Source: Vigna angularis (Eukaryota > Streptophyta > Magnoliopsida > Fabales > Fabaceae). Taken from it: DNA of 64,000 bases. The translations under genes were made by a program, and so were the position numbers. Numbering within the stretch: position 1 is the first letter of the stretch; every line of letters starts with the position of its first letter. The notes below the pieces were generated by a model, which saw only the letters and a program-made list of their open reading frames with translations, was not told the origin of the DNA and ran no database searches. This document shows positions 10,894 through 20,523 of this stretch, piece after piece. Location: positions 25,693,364-25,757,363 of the forward strand of contig NC_068977.1 of NCBI RefSeq assembly GCF_016808095.1. The letters run 5' to 3'.

Positions 10894-11213
10894 GCCTACT
10901 TACCAAAGTAGCCCAGTACACAATTTAATTATCTGCTTACCAAAGTAGAATATTATCAAATCATTCAGCCTACTTACCAAAATAGTGCAATACAAAAATT
11001 CTCCTGCCTACTTACCAAAGTAGCATAGACCAACCTCTTCCTGCCTACTTACCAAAGCAGCGCAGACCAACATAATTACATTTATATGACTGATTACTCA
11101 TAATCAACCATCACCCATCTCAACCAATAATTCCAATCAAATCATGCTCAACAATCACATGATAAAACATCCGCAAAATCTCAAATTTAATTCTGCCTAC
11201 TTACCAAAGTAGC
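10894..11213. repeat. Array of CTACTTACCAAAGTAG hairpin repeats, right half
   Basis: Six copies (10894 to 11213, some degenerate) continue the array at 7749-7910 after the solo LTR. Several copies are perfect CTACTTACCAAAGTAG. Confidence 0.85.
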
Positions 11214-13381
11214 GTATTCCTTACAAATACATGTCTCAACACTTAACTCAACCAAATTTATATTTTAATCATTCTCAATTATACCTAACAAAGTATTTTC
11301 ACTTCCAACTCATTTCCATATCTCTTAGCCCAACATACAACATCATATTCACAATTTCCTTCATGGCACCCTTGATTAACTATATTTTGGTAACTCAAAC
11401 AGCTTGGGAACCATTAGCAATAGATTCGAAAGGGTCAAAAACCCCCCAAAACGACCTAAAAAACGTCCAAAACGGACATCTAAAACCCCCAAAACCACCA
11501 AAAACAAAATTAACAGCGTGCTTGTGCGTCCAGAGGGGCTCGGGTGGCGCCCGGCGCGAACTGCACAGAGTGCAGGGACGCTGGGTTGCGTTCAGGTGGC
11601 GCCTAGCGCCATGACAAGAGGTAGTTTCGGCCAGAACTATCCAGTTCTGAATTCCAGTGCATATACAACCATTCTAACATGTCTTCATACATATTTGGAG
11701 TCTAAATTAACTCCACAATCAACCACAAACATCATAAACATCAATCCATCTATTTACTCATGCAAAATCAACTCTTTAAGTGCACACCAACAAGATTTTT
11801 CTGCATAATTTTCTAGCACATTCAACCAACCACAAAGACCATTCAACCAACATGGTAAGCATTCTAACAACTCCCAAAATGTGTCAAATCTCTCCCAAAA
11901 CAGTTCATACAAATCACCCATTCATCCATCATCAAAATAGATTTGAAAATGCACAATACTCAAGTGAAATTTCCAACAACTCATCATGAATTTTACTCAA
12001 CAAAAACATACGTTTAGATATACCAATTTCCAACACATAAATTTTTATAACATCAACATCTTAATGGTTAGCTCAGATACTTTCATCTTTCCAAAGATTT
12101 CCACACAACCATCAATTCACCAATCCAAAATTCATCAACCACCAAAAACACTCAATTTTCGTATTAAATCAAAAGTGTAGTAAAACCATCATGTTTCTCA
12201 TCCCATTTCATAACCCAATCCACCAAAAATTCACACATATATAGATCAACATGATAGAACAAAAATCTATCATCAATCTAACATACATCAACAATTTTCC
12301 ATCATAAAGTTCACACTAAAATTCATAGATCAAAGTGAGATTAAAGATCCACCAATTCAACTTCTTGAAATCACAATATATTTAACCAAACCAATTTTTT
12401 TAATACAATCATTCAACTTATCCATCCAAATTAAACCATTTTCGCACTTCATGAAAAAATGAGGAAACTCTCATGTTTTCCTTCCCATTTCATAACTCAA
12501 TTGGTTCAAAACTTCCCATCCACATATACAAACATATAAAAACGAAATTCCACTTTAATTCATCATAGATTCATTAATTCCCACCAATCTTCATCATATA
12601 ATTTAATCAAGATGCAAAGATTAAAAGTTGTAGTAAAAAGATCCATTCAAATCAACTTCTTAAAATCATACAATGCAAATTTCAATTCCTCATTCTCAAA
12701 TCTTTAATACCCAACTTCCACACATAAGAAACAACATACTCATCAAGAAAATTCTGCACACAAAAAAAAATAGAAGAGATAAGTTAGCTCCCCTTACGTC
12801 TTAAAGACTTAAACACCTTAAACTCTTCTTCAAAGAGAGCAATTCCTCCTCTCCTTGTTAGACCAAGTCAGCCTCCACACTTAGCATACTTAGAATTTTC
12901 GGAATACTATCACTAAGAGCCTTACTCTTCTGTTCAGAACACCCATTATGCTTTGGAATTAAAGGAAATGATTCCTAGGCACATAAGGACCCATGGATTT
13001 GTTATTTAGTAATGATAAATTAATAAATGACAACCTACCACTCCTTTCCAACCCCAAAACGTGGAGGGAATGTCTGAAAGTGTCCCCGTCGGGCGTTACT
13101 GGGAGAATGGCGTCAGGTGCAAGCTTCTTGGCAACAAAACTTTCACAACTTCAACAGTCCAGTTGAACCCCTTCGCTAAGTCAAAAAAATGCATATGAGT
13201 ACTAAAAGTGAAGCTCTTTGAGACTACTTTCCAATAAAAAAAGAATCAACTCAATTGATATTTTCTACAAAAAGGTATAATTAAAATAGTAAACCATGTC
13301 AAACTTTGACAACATTCTATTTTACATTATAACTTAAACTTTTTAAAACTTGGTAATTTCTTGAGGTTCTAGGGTCTTACA

Positions 13382-13397
13382 TTCTCCCCCCCTTAAA
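13382..13397 (-). other. Element B polypurine tract
   Basis: On the minus strand AAGGGGGGGAGAA directly precedes TGTAAGACCC, the start of the 3' LTR. Confidence 0.75.
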
Positions 13398-14082
13398 ATA
13401 ATTTTCGTCCTCGAAAATTGCTCTAGTTAACTAAATAAATGAGTATAAGAATTCTTCATCTCTTCCTCAACTCCCAGGTCATTTCTTGAGTTTTCTCATT
13501 CCATAATACCTTAACGGTACGAATGTTCTTCCCTCTTAGTTGCTTCAACTGAAAATCCAAGATCCGCAAAGGTTTCGCGTCCAACGATAAGTCTTCTCTG
13601 ACTTGAACATCATCCACCTCAAGCACATGATCAGGACTCGCCACATACTTTCTCAACTGGGAAACATGAAACACATTATGCAACTTCGCCAACTAAGGTA
13701 GTGCGATTTCAAATGCTACAGGTTCAATTCTCCTAGTGATCTGAAATGGTCCAAGAAACTTCAGAGATAACTTCTTTGACCTGATGGTTCTCCCTACACC
13801 TGTCATCTGAGAAACTCGCAGGAAGACATGGTCTCCTACTTCAAACTCAAGAGGTCTTCTCCTCTTGTCCGCATAAGACTTTTGTCTACTTTGCGTTGCA
13901 CGCATCCTATCCTGTATCAACTTCACTTTTTCGGTCGTCTGTTGCAACAACTAAGGACCCACAGAAATTGGAATAAAGTTGTCCCACACCTTCTCCCATA
14001 CAAAGGTTCATACGGTGCCATCCCTATGCTTGCATAAAGCTGTTGTTATACGTGAACTCCACCAAAGGCAACACGTCACTCC
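13398..14082 (-). pseudogene. Element B integrase C-terminal part
   Basis: Two minus-strand frames in one register (13950-13693 and 13692-13456) are separated by an in-frame TAG. The first has QQTTEKVKLIQDRMRATQS, DKRRRPLEFEVGDHVFLRVS and LGPFQI (GPY/F module). The second has HNVFHVSQLRKYV and the terminal VLWNEKTQEMTWEL, a chromodomain-like tail of Tekay/Del integrases. Upstream, the YGRR segment is frame-damaged near 13960-14000. The coding sequence is cut at ACTCC (14078-14082) by a Sirevirus LTR and continues, collinearly, after the second ACTCC. Not functional. Confidence 0.8.
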
Positions 14083-15141
14083 TGTCAGAGCGGCTGCAGC
14101 GGAATGGTTAGCGTGGGATAACAAACCAAGAGGGGGGGTGAATTGGTTCTTACTAAAATCGTGTGCCTTAAAAATTTCTACTCAATTAAACTTACTTAGC
14201 AAATAATAAAGACAAAAAAATAGAGTAAGGTTGAGAGAAATTTGCACAGATGATTTTATCCTGGTTCGGATCTTACCAATCCTACGTCCAGTCGCTTATC
14301 TCAAAACAAGATAAACACTTCACTAATCACAAAACTATTACAAACTACAATCACACAGATACAATTTGTAAAAGTTTAGAAAACACCTCTCTTGAAGCCA
14401 CAAGAGATGAAACAGCACCTCCTTTGAATCTTCACAAAGGATGAAACACTTCCTCCGAATACTTCACGAAGGATGACTTACTCTTCCGAACACTTCCTTA
14501 GACGAACCAAGGATGGACCAGCTATTCCTCTATCACCGTAGCAGTATTTCACCAACTCTACAGACAGAGTTTCCTTAGCTGAGCAAGAGCACACAATTCT
14601 CAAAGAGTTCAGAGATGTTTAGCACAAGGGAAGAGTCTTTCTTGAGAGAAAATGAGAGTCTATTTATAGACTCATCCAAAGGCTCCTCCATTTTCGCTTT
14701 TAGACTTTCTGACTGTGTTAATCGATTAGCTACAGTGGTTAATCGATTAACAACCCAACGGATACTTCAACGGCTCTAAAAACGGCTAGTTTTTCAAACG
14801 TTCACCTTGTTAATCGATTAACAGCCCTTGTTAATCGATTAACGCTAATCGATTAACACCCTCTGTTAATCGATTAGCACTGCACTGCTGGGCTTCTCCA
14901 TGGCTCTCTGGAACAATCGATTAACAGCCCTTGTTAATCGATTAACGTTAATCGATTAACACTGCACAGAATTTTGCTTATGATTTATTTTTACATCACT
15001 TTTGAATACATACATGAAACTACTAATTCTCCTATGTTTATACAATTATTACAAAAGGTTACAAGTCTTCAAAGATGAGTCTTGGTTGTTCTTGACTTGA
15101 TTTGTACATCATCAAAACTTCATCTTCACATTTTGCTAACA
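14083..15141 (-). repeat. Complete Sirevirus LTR flanked by ACTCC (left copy)
   Basis: A 1059-bp LTR, TGTCAGAGCGG to GCTAACA, lies between ACTCC at 14078-14082 and at 15142-15146. It has the same length as the 5' LTR at 22259-23317, and I could see no difference between them by eye. It includes the same palindrome cluster (about 14717-14960) and TATA region (14656-14673). By itself it looks like a solo LTR; its relation to the full element is discussed in the findings. Confidence 0.9.
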
Positions 15142-15326
15142 ACTCCAACTTCCCAAGTGATCCAGTACGCATGTCCTCAGCAGATCTTCCAAAGATTTAA
15201 TAGTCCTTTCGGACTGTCCATTTGTTTGAGGATGATAAGAATAACTCATCCTCAATTGTGTACCCAAAGCTTCTTGCATCCTCTTCCAAAACCTTGATGT
15301 GAACCTCGGATCACGGTCTGAGATGA
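15142..15326 (-). pseudogene. Duplicate of the element B integrase flank
   Basis: The roughly 180 bp after the left LTR repeat the sequence that follows the right LTR (23318-23502) with only one difference seen by eye (AGAATAACTC versus AGAAGAACTC). Minus-strand coding words are [15 protein letters not shown] and [11 protein letters not shown], the integrase core. It ends inside GAGATGA, where the sequence switches to the interior of a Sirevirus LTR. Confidence 0.85.
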
Positions 15327-15585
15327 AACAGCACCTCCTTTGAATCTTCACAAAGGATGAAACACTTCCTCCGAATACTTCACGAAGGATGACTTACTCT
15401 TCCGAACACTTCCTTAGACGAACCAAGGATGGACCAGCTATTCTTCTGAATACATACATGAAACTACTAATTCTCCTATGTTTATACAATTATTACAAAA
15501 GGTTACAAGTCTTCAAAGATGAGTCTTGGTTGTTCTTGACTTGATTTGTACATCATCAAAACTTCATCTTCACATTTTGCTAACA
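15320..15585 (-). repeat. Sirevirus 3' LTR, truncated and internally deleted
   Basis: The segment corresponds to positions 14404-14527 of the complete LTR joined to about 15001-15141. The first 321 bp are missing, and about 470 bp in the middle are deleted, including the TATA box and all TAATCGATTA palindromes. It ends TTTGCTAACA next to the polypurine tract. Confidence 0.85.
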
Positions 15586-15800
15586 ATCTCCCCCTTTTTG
15601 ATGATGATCAAAACCTTCTTGATTTAAAGCTTTTGGTAATAATCTGTATTTAGAAAAACAACTTAAGGAAGAAATAATTTGTTAGTGAACTTAGAGATAA
15701 TTTGAAGACTTTAAATATTTCTCCCCCTTTTTGATCATTATTAAAAAGTGATGTAGAAGTGCTCCCCCTAATTTGATTAGAAATTATACTCCCCCTTAAT
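15586..15800 (-). other. Multiple polypurine tracts upstream of 3' LTR
   Basis: Reading the plus strand, ATCTCCCCCTTTTTGATGATG abuts the LTR, and similar words follow: TTCTCCCCCTTTTTGATCAT (about 15719), GCTCCCCCTAATTTGAT (about 15761) and ACTCCCCCTTAAT (about 15789). On the minus strand these are four purine tracts, of which the one next to the LTR should be the functional primer. Confidence 0.75.
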
Positions 15801-15914
15801 AAAAGCATGTATGCATAGAAAGAATGAGAAAAGACAACATACATTTTATTGAATATTAAGATGCAAGCATACAAGGAAATATAAAGGGCACACACTAATA
15901 AAAACATAAATTTC

Positions 15915-17048
15915 CTATGGCTCATCATCGCTATCGGGTACATAGAGTTTTGCCAGTTTTTCATCAATCTCCTTAAGATGATTATCAATTTCATCATATC
16001 TAAGAGCATGATAAGCCATCATATCATCCATCCGTGATTGTTGCATAGAAGCCATATCTGCAATTTGTCTAGATATACTCTCTAGACTATATTCTTGGGG
16101 AGGATGGGATGGTCCAGCAACATTGGTTGGATGAGGCATAGGTATATCTTCATCTTCTTCAGCGGATGCATTATCTTCTGGTGCAATATCATCTTCAGTA
16201 CGGACAAATAGATTTCCTTGTCGTATAAAGCCCATTTGATGCAAAGCTGATTCCTCAATTTTATGATTTCTTAAGACGGAGAGATGTTTCTCTCCCGTAA
16301 CATCAACTCCTTTATACACACATATTAAGGAGATAAGGAGGGGATATGGAAGATTACCTCTATCATACCTCTTTGCCCGGACAATAGTGTCGGAGATGAG
16401 ATCTGCCCAATTGATTTTGATATTTTGAGTAATGGCAGACATGATCATGAGATCAATTTCAAAGCATTGGGCTAGGTTTGAGCCCCTTGGACACAACAAC
16501 CATACAATAAGATAATGAAGAACCCTTTCCTCCATTCTAAGATTTCCTACAAGAAGATATCGCCTATTTGGTAGAGGTTGTTGAGGATTGCGCATGAAAG
16601 AACGATATGCCAAAATTTTGTTAAAATCACCAAAGTCATTTGGCACATGCATGGTATTTTCTAAGATGGGAAGATGAGCAACATTGGTCCAAATGTCATT
16701 ATCCAGAAAGATATCTATCCCTTTTACACGAGTGTAAACAATACCATTTTGGGATTTTAGATTGTAGTAGAATACTCTTACCAAATCTGGATAGTAACGC
16801 CCTTGAAGTTGCATTAGATGCTGGACGCCTTGCTCAATCATTTGCTGAGAAAATTGAAATTGATGTGTAGTAAACCAATTTAGATTTACAAATTTTTGAC
16901 GAAGAATTTTGCGTTCTTTCCACATTTGTAGATATTCTTCATGCTTTCCATCATCGGAAATCCATCCTTGAATATTTGGACCACGTGCAATAGGTGTGCT
17001 TTCCGATCCATAGCTTCTTCTTCTTCTTCTTCTTGATGGTTCAGCCAT
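15915..17048 (-). CDS. Third ORF of the Sirevirus-like element (377 aa, plant transposon protein-like)
   Basis: An intact 377-codon frame follows pol on the same strand, starting MAEPSRRRRRRSYGSES and ending SDDEP. It begins with an Arg-rich, NLS-like run (residues 5-11). The middle has VRVFYYNLKSQNGIVYTRVKGIDIFL and LLCPRGSNLAQ, which resemble the domain labelled putative plant transposon protein that accompanies many plant retrotransposons. The C-terminal 60 residues (SISRQIADMASMQQ onward) look like a coiled coil after an acidic stretch. No signal peptide or clear membrane span is seen, so an envelope role is not supported. A palindrome cluster and TATA-like boxes lie 110-300 bp upstream. 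Function unknown; the position matches the env-like ORF of Sireviruses. Confidence 0.8.
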   Translation of the reverse strand: MAEPSRRRRRRSYGSESTPIARGPNIQGWISDDGKHEEYLQMWKERKILRQKFVNLNWFTTHQFQFSQQMIEQGVQHLMQLQGRYYPDLVRVFYYNLKSQNGIVYTRVKGIDIFLDNDIWTNVAHLPILENTMHVPNDFGDFNKILAYRSFMRNPQQPLPNRRYLLVGNLRMEERVLHYLIVWLLCPRGSNLAQCFEIDLMIMSAITQNIKINWADLISDTIVRAKRYDRGNLPYPLLISLICVYKGVDVTGEKHLSVLRNHKIEESALHQMGFIRQGNLFVRTEDDIAPEDNASAEEDEDIPMPHPTNVAGPSHPPQEYSLESISRQIADMASMQQSRMDDMMAYHALRYDEIDNHLKEIDEKLAKLYVPDSDDEP

Positions 17049-17159
17049 GAGAGTGTGAAAGAAGGTTTGGACAGCAAAAGAATGGAATTTGAGTGAAGAA
17101 AAGAAGTGAATTTGAGTTGTAGAGGGATGGGTAAAGTGAGTGGGTAAAAATGAGGGATG

Positions 17160-17345
17160 GTATGGGTTTAAATAGGCTGAAAATGACCCCCCTAACGTTC
17201 AAAATTAATAAAATGACCGTTTATAGCCGTTTATAACGGCTAGATTCTGCAGAATTTACTGCAGGTTACCGTTGTTAATCGATTAACAGGGTATGTTAAT
17301 CGATTAACGTTAATCGATTAACAGGACATGTTAATCGATTAACAG
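17160..17345 (-). promoter_or_regulatory. Putative internal promoter of the third ORF with palindrome cluster
   Basis: Four TTAATCGATTAA palindromes lie at about 17274-17343. Downstream on the minus strand are TATAAACGGCTATAAACGG (17220-17238) and CCTATTTAAACCC (17166-17176). Then comes a CT-rich leader to the ATG at 17048. In the LTR the same order holds: palindromes, CGGCTAG word, TATAAATAG, leader. The shared words CGGCTAG and TTGTTAATCGATTAACAG suggest this stretch is derived from, or selected like, the LTR promoter. Inference only. Confidence 0.55.
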
Positions 17346-17389
17346 ACGCTGATTTCCGAAAATCAGCAAGTTGTTCTGCGTTTCAATTT

Positions 17390-20300
17390 TTAACATATTT
17401 TTAATATCCCTAGGTCTCTTCTAAGCTCATAGAATCTATCTTTAGGCAATGCTTTGGTGAAAATATCAGCTAATTGGTGTTGGGTATCAATATACTCTAT
17501 TTCACAATCTCCTTTTTGCACATGATCTCTAAGAAAGTGATGCCTAATCTCAATGTGCTTGGTTCTAGAGTGCATTATGGGATTCTTTGTAAGGTTTATT
17601 GCACTTGTATTATCACACTTAAGTGGTATATGATCTAAGTGAATGTCATAATCTTCTAATTGCTGTTTCATCCATAAAATTTGTGCACAACAGTTTCCCG
17701 CAACAATATATTCAGCCTCAGTGGTAGATAAGGCTACACAGGCTTGTTTCTTAGAATGCCAAGAAACTAAGGAACTACCTAGAAGATGACATGTTCCACT
17801 AGTGCTTTTTCTATCTATCTTACAACCTCCATAATCAGCATCTGAAAATCCTACAAGACTAGGTTCCGTTCCAGATGGATACCATAAACCAAAGGATGCA
17901 GTTCCCTTAAGATATTTCAATATTCTTTTAACTGCAGTAAGGTGAGATTCTCTAGGACTAGATTGATACCTAGCACACACACAAACACTTTGCATAATAT
18001 CTGGTCTACTAGCAGTGAGATATAGCAAAGAACCTATCATACATCTATATTTAGTTTGATTTACCTCTTTACCTGACTCATCTTTGTCAAGATAGCAAGA
18101 GGTTCCCATAGGAGTAGATGCTTCCTTTGCTTTGTCCATTTCATACTTCTTAAGAATTTCTCTACAATACTTAGTTTGAGAAATGAACGTACCTTCTTTC
18201 GTTTGCTTAATTTGAAGACCAAGGAAGAATGTTAATTCTCCCATCATAGACATTTCAAATTCACCCTGCATAGTCTTAGCAAATTCCTCACAAAGAGATT
18301 TATTAGTTGATCCAAAAATAATATCATCAACATATACTTGAATAATCAAAATATGTTTTCCGACTCTCTTAATAAACAAAGTGGAATCAACTTTTCCTCT
18401 ATTGAAATCATTTTCTAAAAGAAAATTGCTAAGTCTTTCATACCAAGATCTAGGTGCTTGTTTTAAACCATAAAGTGCTTTCTTTAACTTATAGATGTGG
18501 TTTGGAAATTTAAAATCTTCAAAACCGGGTGGTTGTTCAACATACACATCTTCTTTTATAAAACCATTTAGAAATGCACTTTTAACATCCATTTGAAATA
18601 ATTTAAATTTCATTATAGATGCATAAGCAAGAAGTAGGCGTATTGCCTCTAACCTGGCAACTGGAGCATATGTCTCATCATAATCTATACCTTCTTCTTG
18701 ACTATATCCTTGAGCCACAAGCCTAGCTTTATTCTTGGTGATGTTTCCATCTTCATCCAGTTTGTTTCTGAATACCCATTTTGTTCCAATTACTTGATGA
18801 GTATCTTCTCTAGGAATCAATTCCCAAACTTGATTTCTTTCAAACTGGTTGAGTTCTTCTTGCATTGCTATACACCATTGTTCATCTTGAAGAGCTTCCT
18901 TAATGTTCTTAGGTTCTATCTGCGACATGAAAGCTACATTCATACAAAAATTTACTAAATTTCTTCTAGTGTTTACCCCTTTTGATATGTCGCCAATGAT
19001 GTTGTCCAATGATAATCCTCTAGGTTGTTGCCATATTTTGTTTAGATCTTCATCATCTTGAGGATTATTCATTTTCTCTTCATTGGTTGTCTTTTGCAAG
19101 TCTTCATTTTCACCTGCATCTGATTCATCTGACTCAAGAGGTTTTACCTCAAGGTCCACAATTTCATCAAAGATAACATGCACAGATTCTTCTATTTCAA
19201 GTGTTTTCCGATTAAAAACTCTATAAGCTTTGCTAGTTAGAGAATATCCTAGAAAAATAGCTTCATCGGATTTGGAATCAAATTTTCCTAAATTTTGTTT
19301 TCCATTATTTAAGACAAAACATTTGCATCCAAAAATTCTTAAATGTGAAACATTTGGTTTTCTACCTTTAAAAAGTTCATAAGGAGTACATTTCAAAATT
19401 GGCCTAATAAGCATTCTATTCAATACATAACATGCAGTACTCACAGCATCAGCCCAAAATTGTTTAGGAACACTATATTCATTTAACATAGTTCTAGCAA
19501 GTTCCTCTAAGGATCTATTCTTTCTTTCTACAACTCCATTTTGTTGAGGAGTTCTAGGTGCAGAAAAATTATGAGAAATGCCATATTCTTCACAAAAAGT
19601 TTCAAAAGATTCATTTTGAAATTCACCTCCATGGTCACTTCTAATAGCCTTTATTTTCAAGTCCTTTTCATTTTGAACTAAATTTGCAAACTTTTTAAAT
19701 TCTTTGAAAGCTTCACTTTTAAGAGTAAGAAAGAAAGTCCAAGTATATCTTGAATAATCATCCACAATAACTAAAGCATAATAATTTCCTCCAAAACTTT
19801 TTATCCTAGAGGGACCAAATAAATCCATGTGCAAAAGTTCCAAGGGTTTTAAACTAGAAACAACATTTTTCGAATGGAAAGATGATTTCACTTGTTTTCC
19901 CTTTTGACATGCATCACACAATTTATTTTTCACATATTTTAGTTTTGGTAAACCAATTACTAAGTCTTTAGAAATGAGTTTATTCAATTGTTGCATATGA
20001 ATATGTGCAGCTCTTTTATGCCATAACCATGGATTTTCTTCTTTTACTACTAAACATGAAATATTCCTATTTGATGCATTTTCTAAATCAATCAAATAAA
20101 TATTGTTATGCCTTATTCCTTTCAAAGCAATTTCAGAAGAATCATTTTTATAAATAGTGCAAGAATTTTGTTCGAAGGTTACCTTGAATCCTTTATCGCA
20201 TAATTGACTAATGCTAATTAAGTTGTGCTTTAATCCTTCCACATATAGCACGTCTTTGATCATCAAGGTATCTTCACTTCCAATATCTCCTATTCCAAGG

Positions 20301-20419
20301 ATTTTTCCTTTGTTGTTGTCACCATAGGTGACAAAGCCTCGTTCCTTTTTCCGGAAGCTTGTAAATTTCTTTTTATCTCCGGTCGTGTGTTTTGAACATC
20401 CACTATCAAGACACCACAT
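17390..20419 (-). CDS. pol: Ty1/copia pol polyprotein (protease, integrase, RT, RNase H)
   Basis: This 1009-residue frame has every expected motif. The aspartic protease has DSG at residues 5-7. The GAG-pre-integrase zinc region has H134 and H139 and C168/C171. The integrase DDE triad is D199, D262 and E298, followed by a long linker to RT. RT spans about residues 515-760, with YVDD at 696-699. RNase H has D860, E901 region, D936 and a terminal ADIFTKALP block. It ends normally after LGILKIC. It performs processing, reverse transcription and integration in the virus-like particle. The annotated start is the first Met after an in-frame TAG and lies inside the protease motif region, so true translation probably depends on frameshift or readthrough from gag, about 100 bp upstream in another frame. 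No internal stop or frameshift is seen: a young copy. Confidence 0.95.
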   Translation of the reverse strand: MWCLDSGCSKHTTGDKKKFTSFRKKERGFVTYGDNNKGKILGIGDIGSEDTLMIKDVLYVEGLKHNLISISQLCDKGFKVTFEQNSCTIYKNDSSEIALKGIRHNNIYLIDLENASNRNISCLVVKEENPWLWHKRAAHIHMQQLNKLISKDLVIGLPKLKYVKNKLCDACQKGKQVKSSFHSKNVVSSLKPLELLHMDLFGPSRIKSFGGNYYALVIVDDYSRYTWTFFLTLKSEAFKEFKKFANLVQNEKDLKIKAIRSDHGGEFQNESFETFCEEYGISHNFSAPRTPQQNGVVERKNRSLEELARTMLNEYSVPKQFWADAVSTACYVLNRMLIRPILKCTPYELFKGRKPNVSHLRIFGCKCFVLNNGKQNLGKFDSKSDEAIFLGYSLTSKAYRVFNRKTLEIEESVHVIFDEIVDLEVKPLESDESDAGENEDLQKTTNEEKMNNPQDDEDLNKIWQQPRGLSLDNIIGDISKGVNTRRNLVNFCMNVAFMSQIEPKNIKEALQDEQWCIAMQEELNQFERNQVWELIPREDTHQVIGTKWVFRNKLDEDGNITKNKARLVAQGYSQEEGIDYDETYAPVARLEAIRLLLAYASIMKFKLFQMDVKSAFLNGFIKEDVYVEQPPGFEDFKFPNHIYKLKKALYGLKQAPRSWYERLSNFLLENDFNRGKVDSTLFIKRVGKHILIIQVYVDDIIFGSTNKSLCEEFAKTMQGEFEMSMMGELTFFLGLQIKQTKEGTFISQTKYCREILKKYEMDKAKEASTPMGTSCYLDKDESGKEVNQTKYRCMIGSLLYLTASRPDIMQSVCVCARYQSSPRESHLTAVKRILKYLKGTASFGLWYPSGTEPSLVGFSDADYGGCKIDRKSTSGTCHLLGSSLVSWHSKKQACVALSTTEAEYIVAGNCCAQILWMKQQLEDYDIHLDHIPLKCDNTSAINLTKNPIMHSRTKHIEIRHHFLRDHVQKGDCEIEYIDTQHQLADIFTKALPKDRFYELRRDLGILKIC

Positions 20420-20523
20420 ATACTTCCTTGGTTTTAATAATTCCTACAACATAAAAAGAACAAGCTATTTAGGTACCCAACTATTTTGTATGGGTCCTTT
20501 GGGTTAGATTAAAAAGATTAAAA

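Larger units (their letters stand above)
7262..13381 (-). repeat. Element B 3' LTR, interrupted by a solo LTR
   Basis: The termini are TGTCACACCCC (7262) and, at 13381, ...GGGTCTTACA followed by a polypurine tract. Without the 7918-10858 insert and its target duplication, the LTR is about 3.17 kb. It shares the CCCGTATAAC...GATCATCGC motif (7564-7614) with the LTRs of A and the solo element. It carries the CTACTTACCAAAGTAG array, cut in two by the solo LTR. Open frames in this LTR (for example 11231-11808) are Thr/Asn/Pro-rich AT/CA translations and are not annotated as genes. Confidence 0.75.

Noticed and set aside
7749..11213. CRISPR-like array
   Set aside because: Plant DNA; spacers are irregular and repeats degenerate; it lies inside an LTR.
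11231..11808. Possible host genes of 127 and 134 codons
   Set aside because: Overlapping frames in LTR sequence, no domain, low-complexity composition.
15915..17048. Retroviral-type envelope gene
   Set aside because: No signal peptide, membrane span or cleavage site seen.
20460..20500. Short intron between gag and pol (GTACC...TTGTAG)
   Set aside because: The distance would be about 33 bases, too short for a plant intron.
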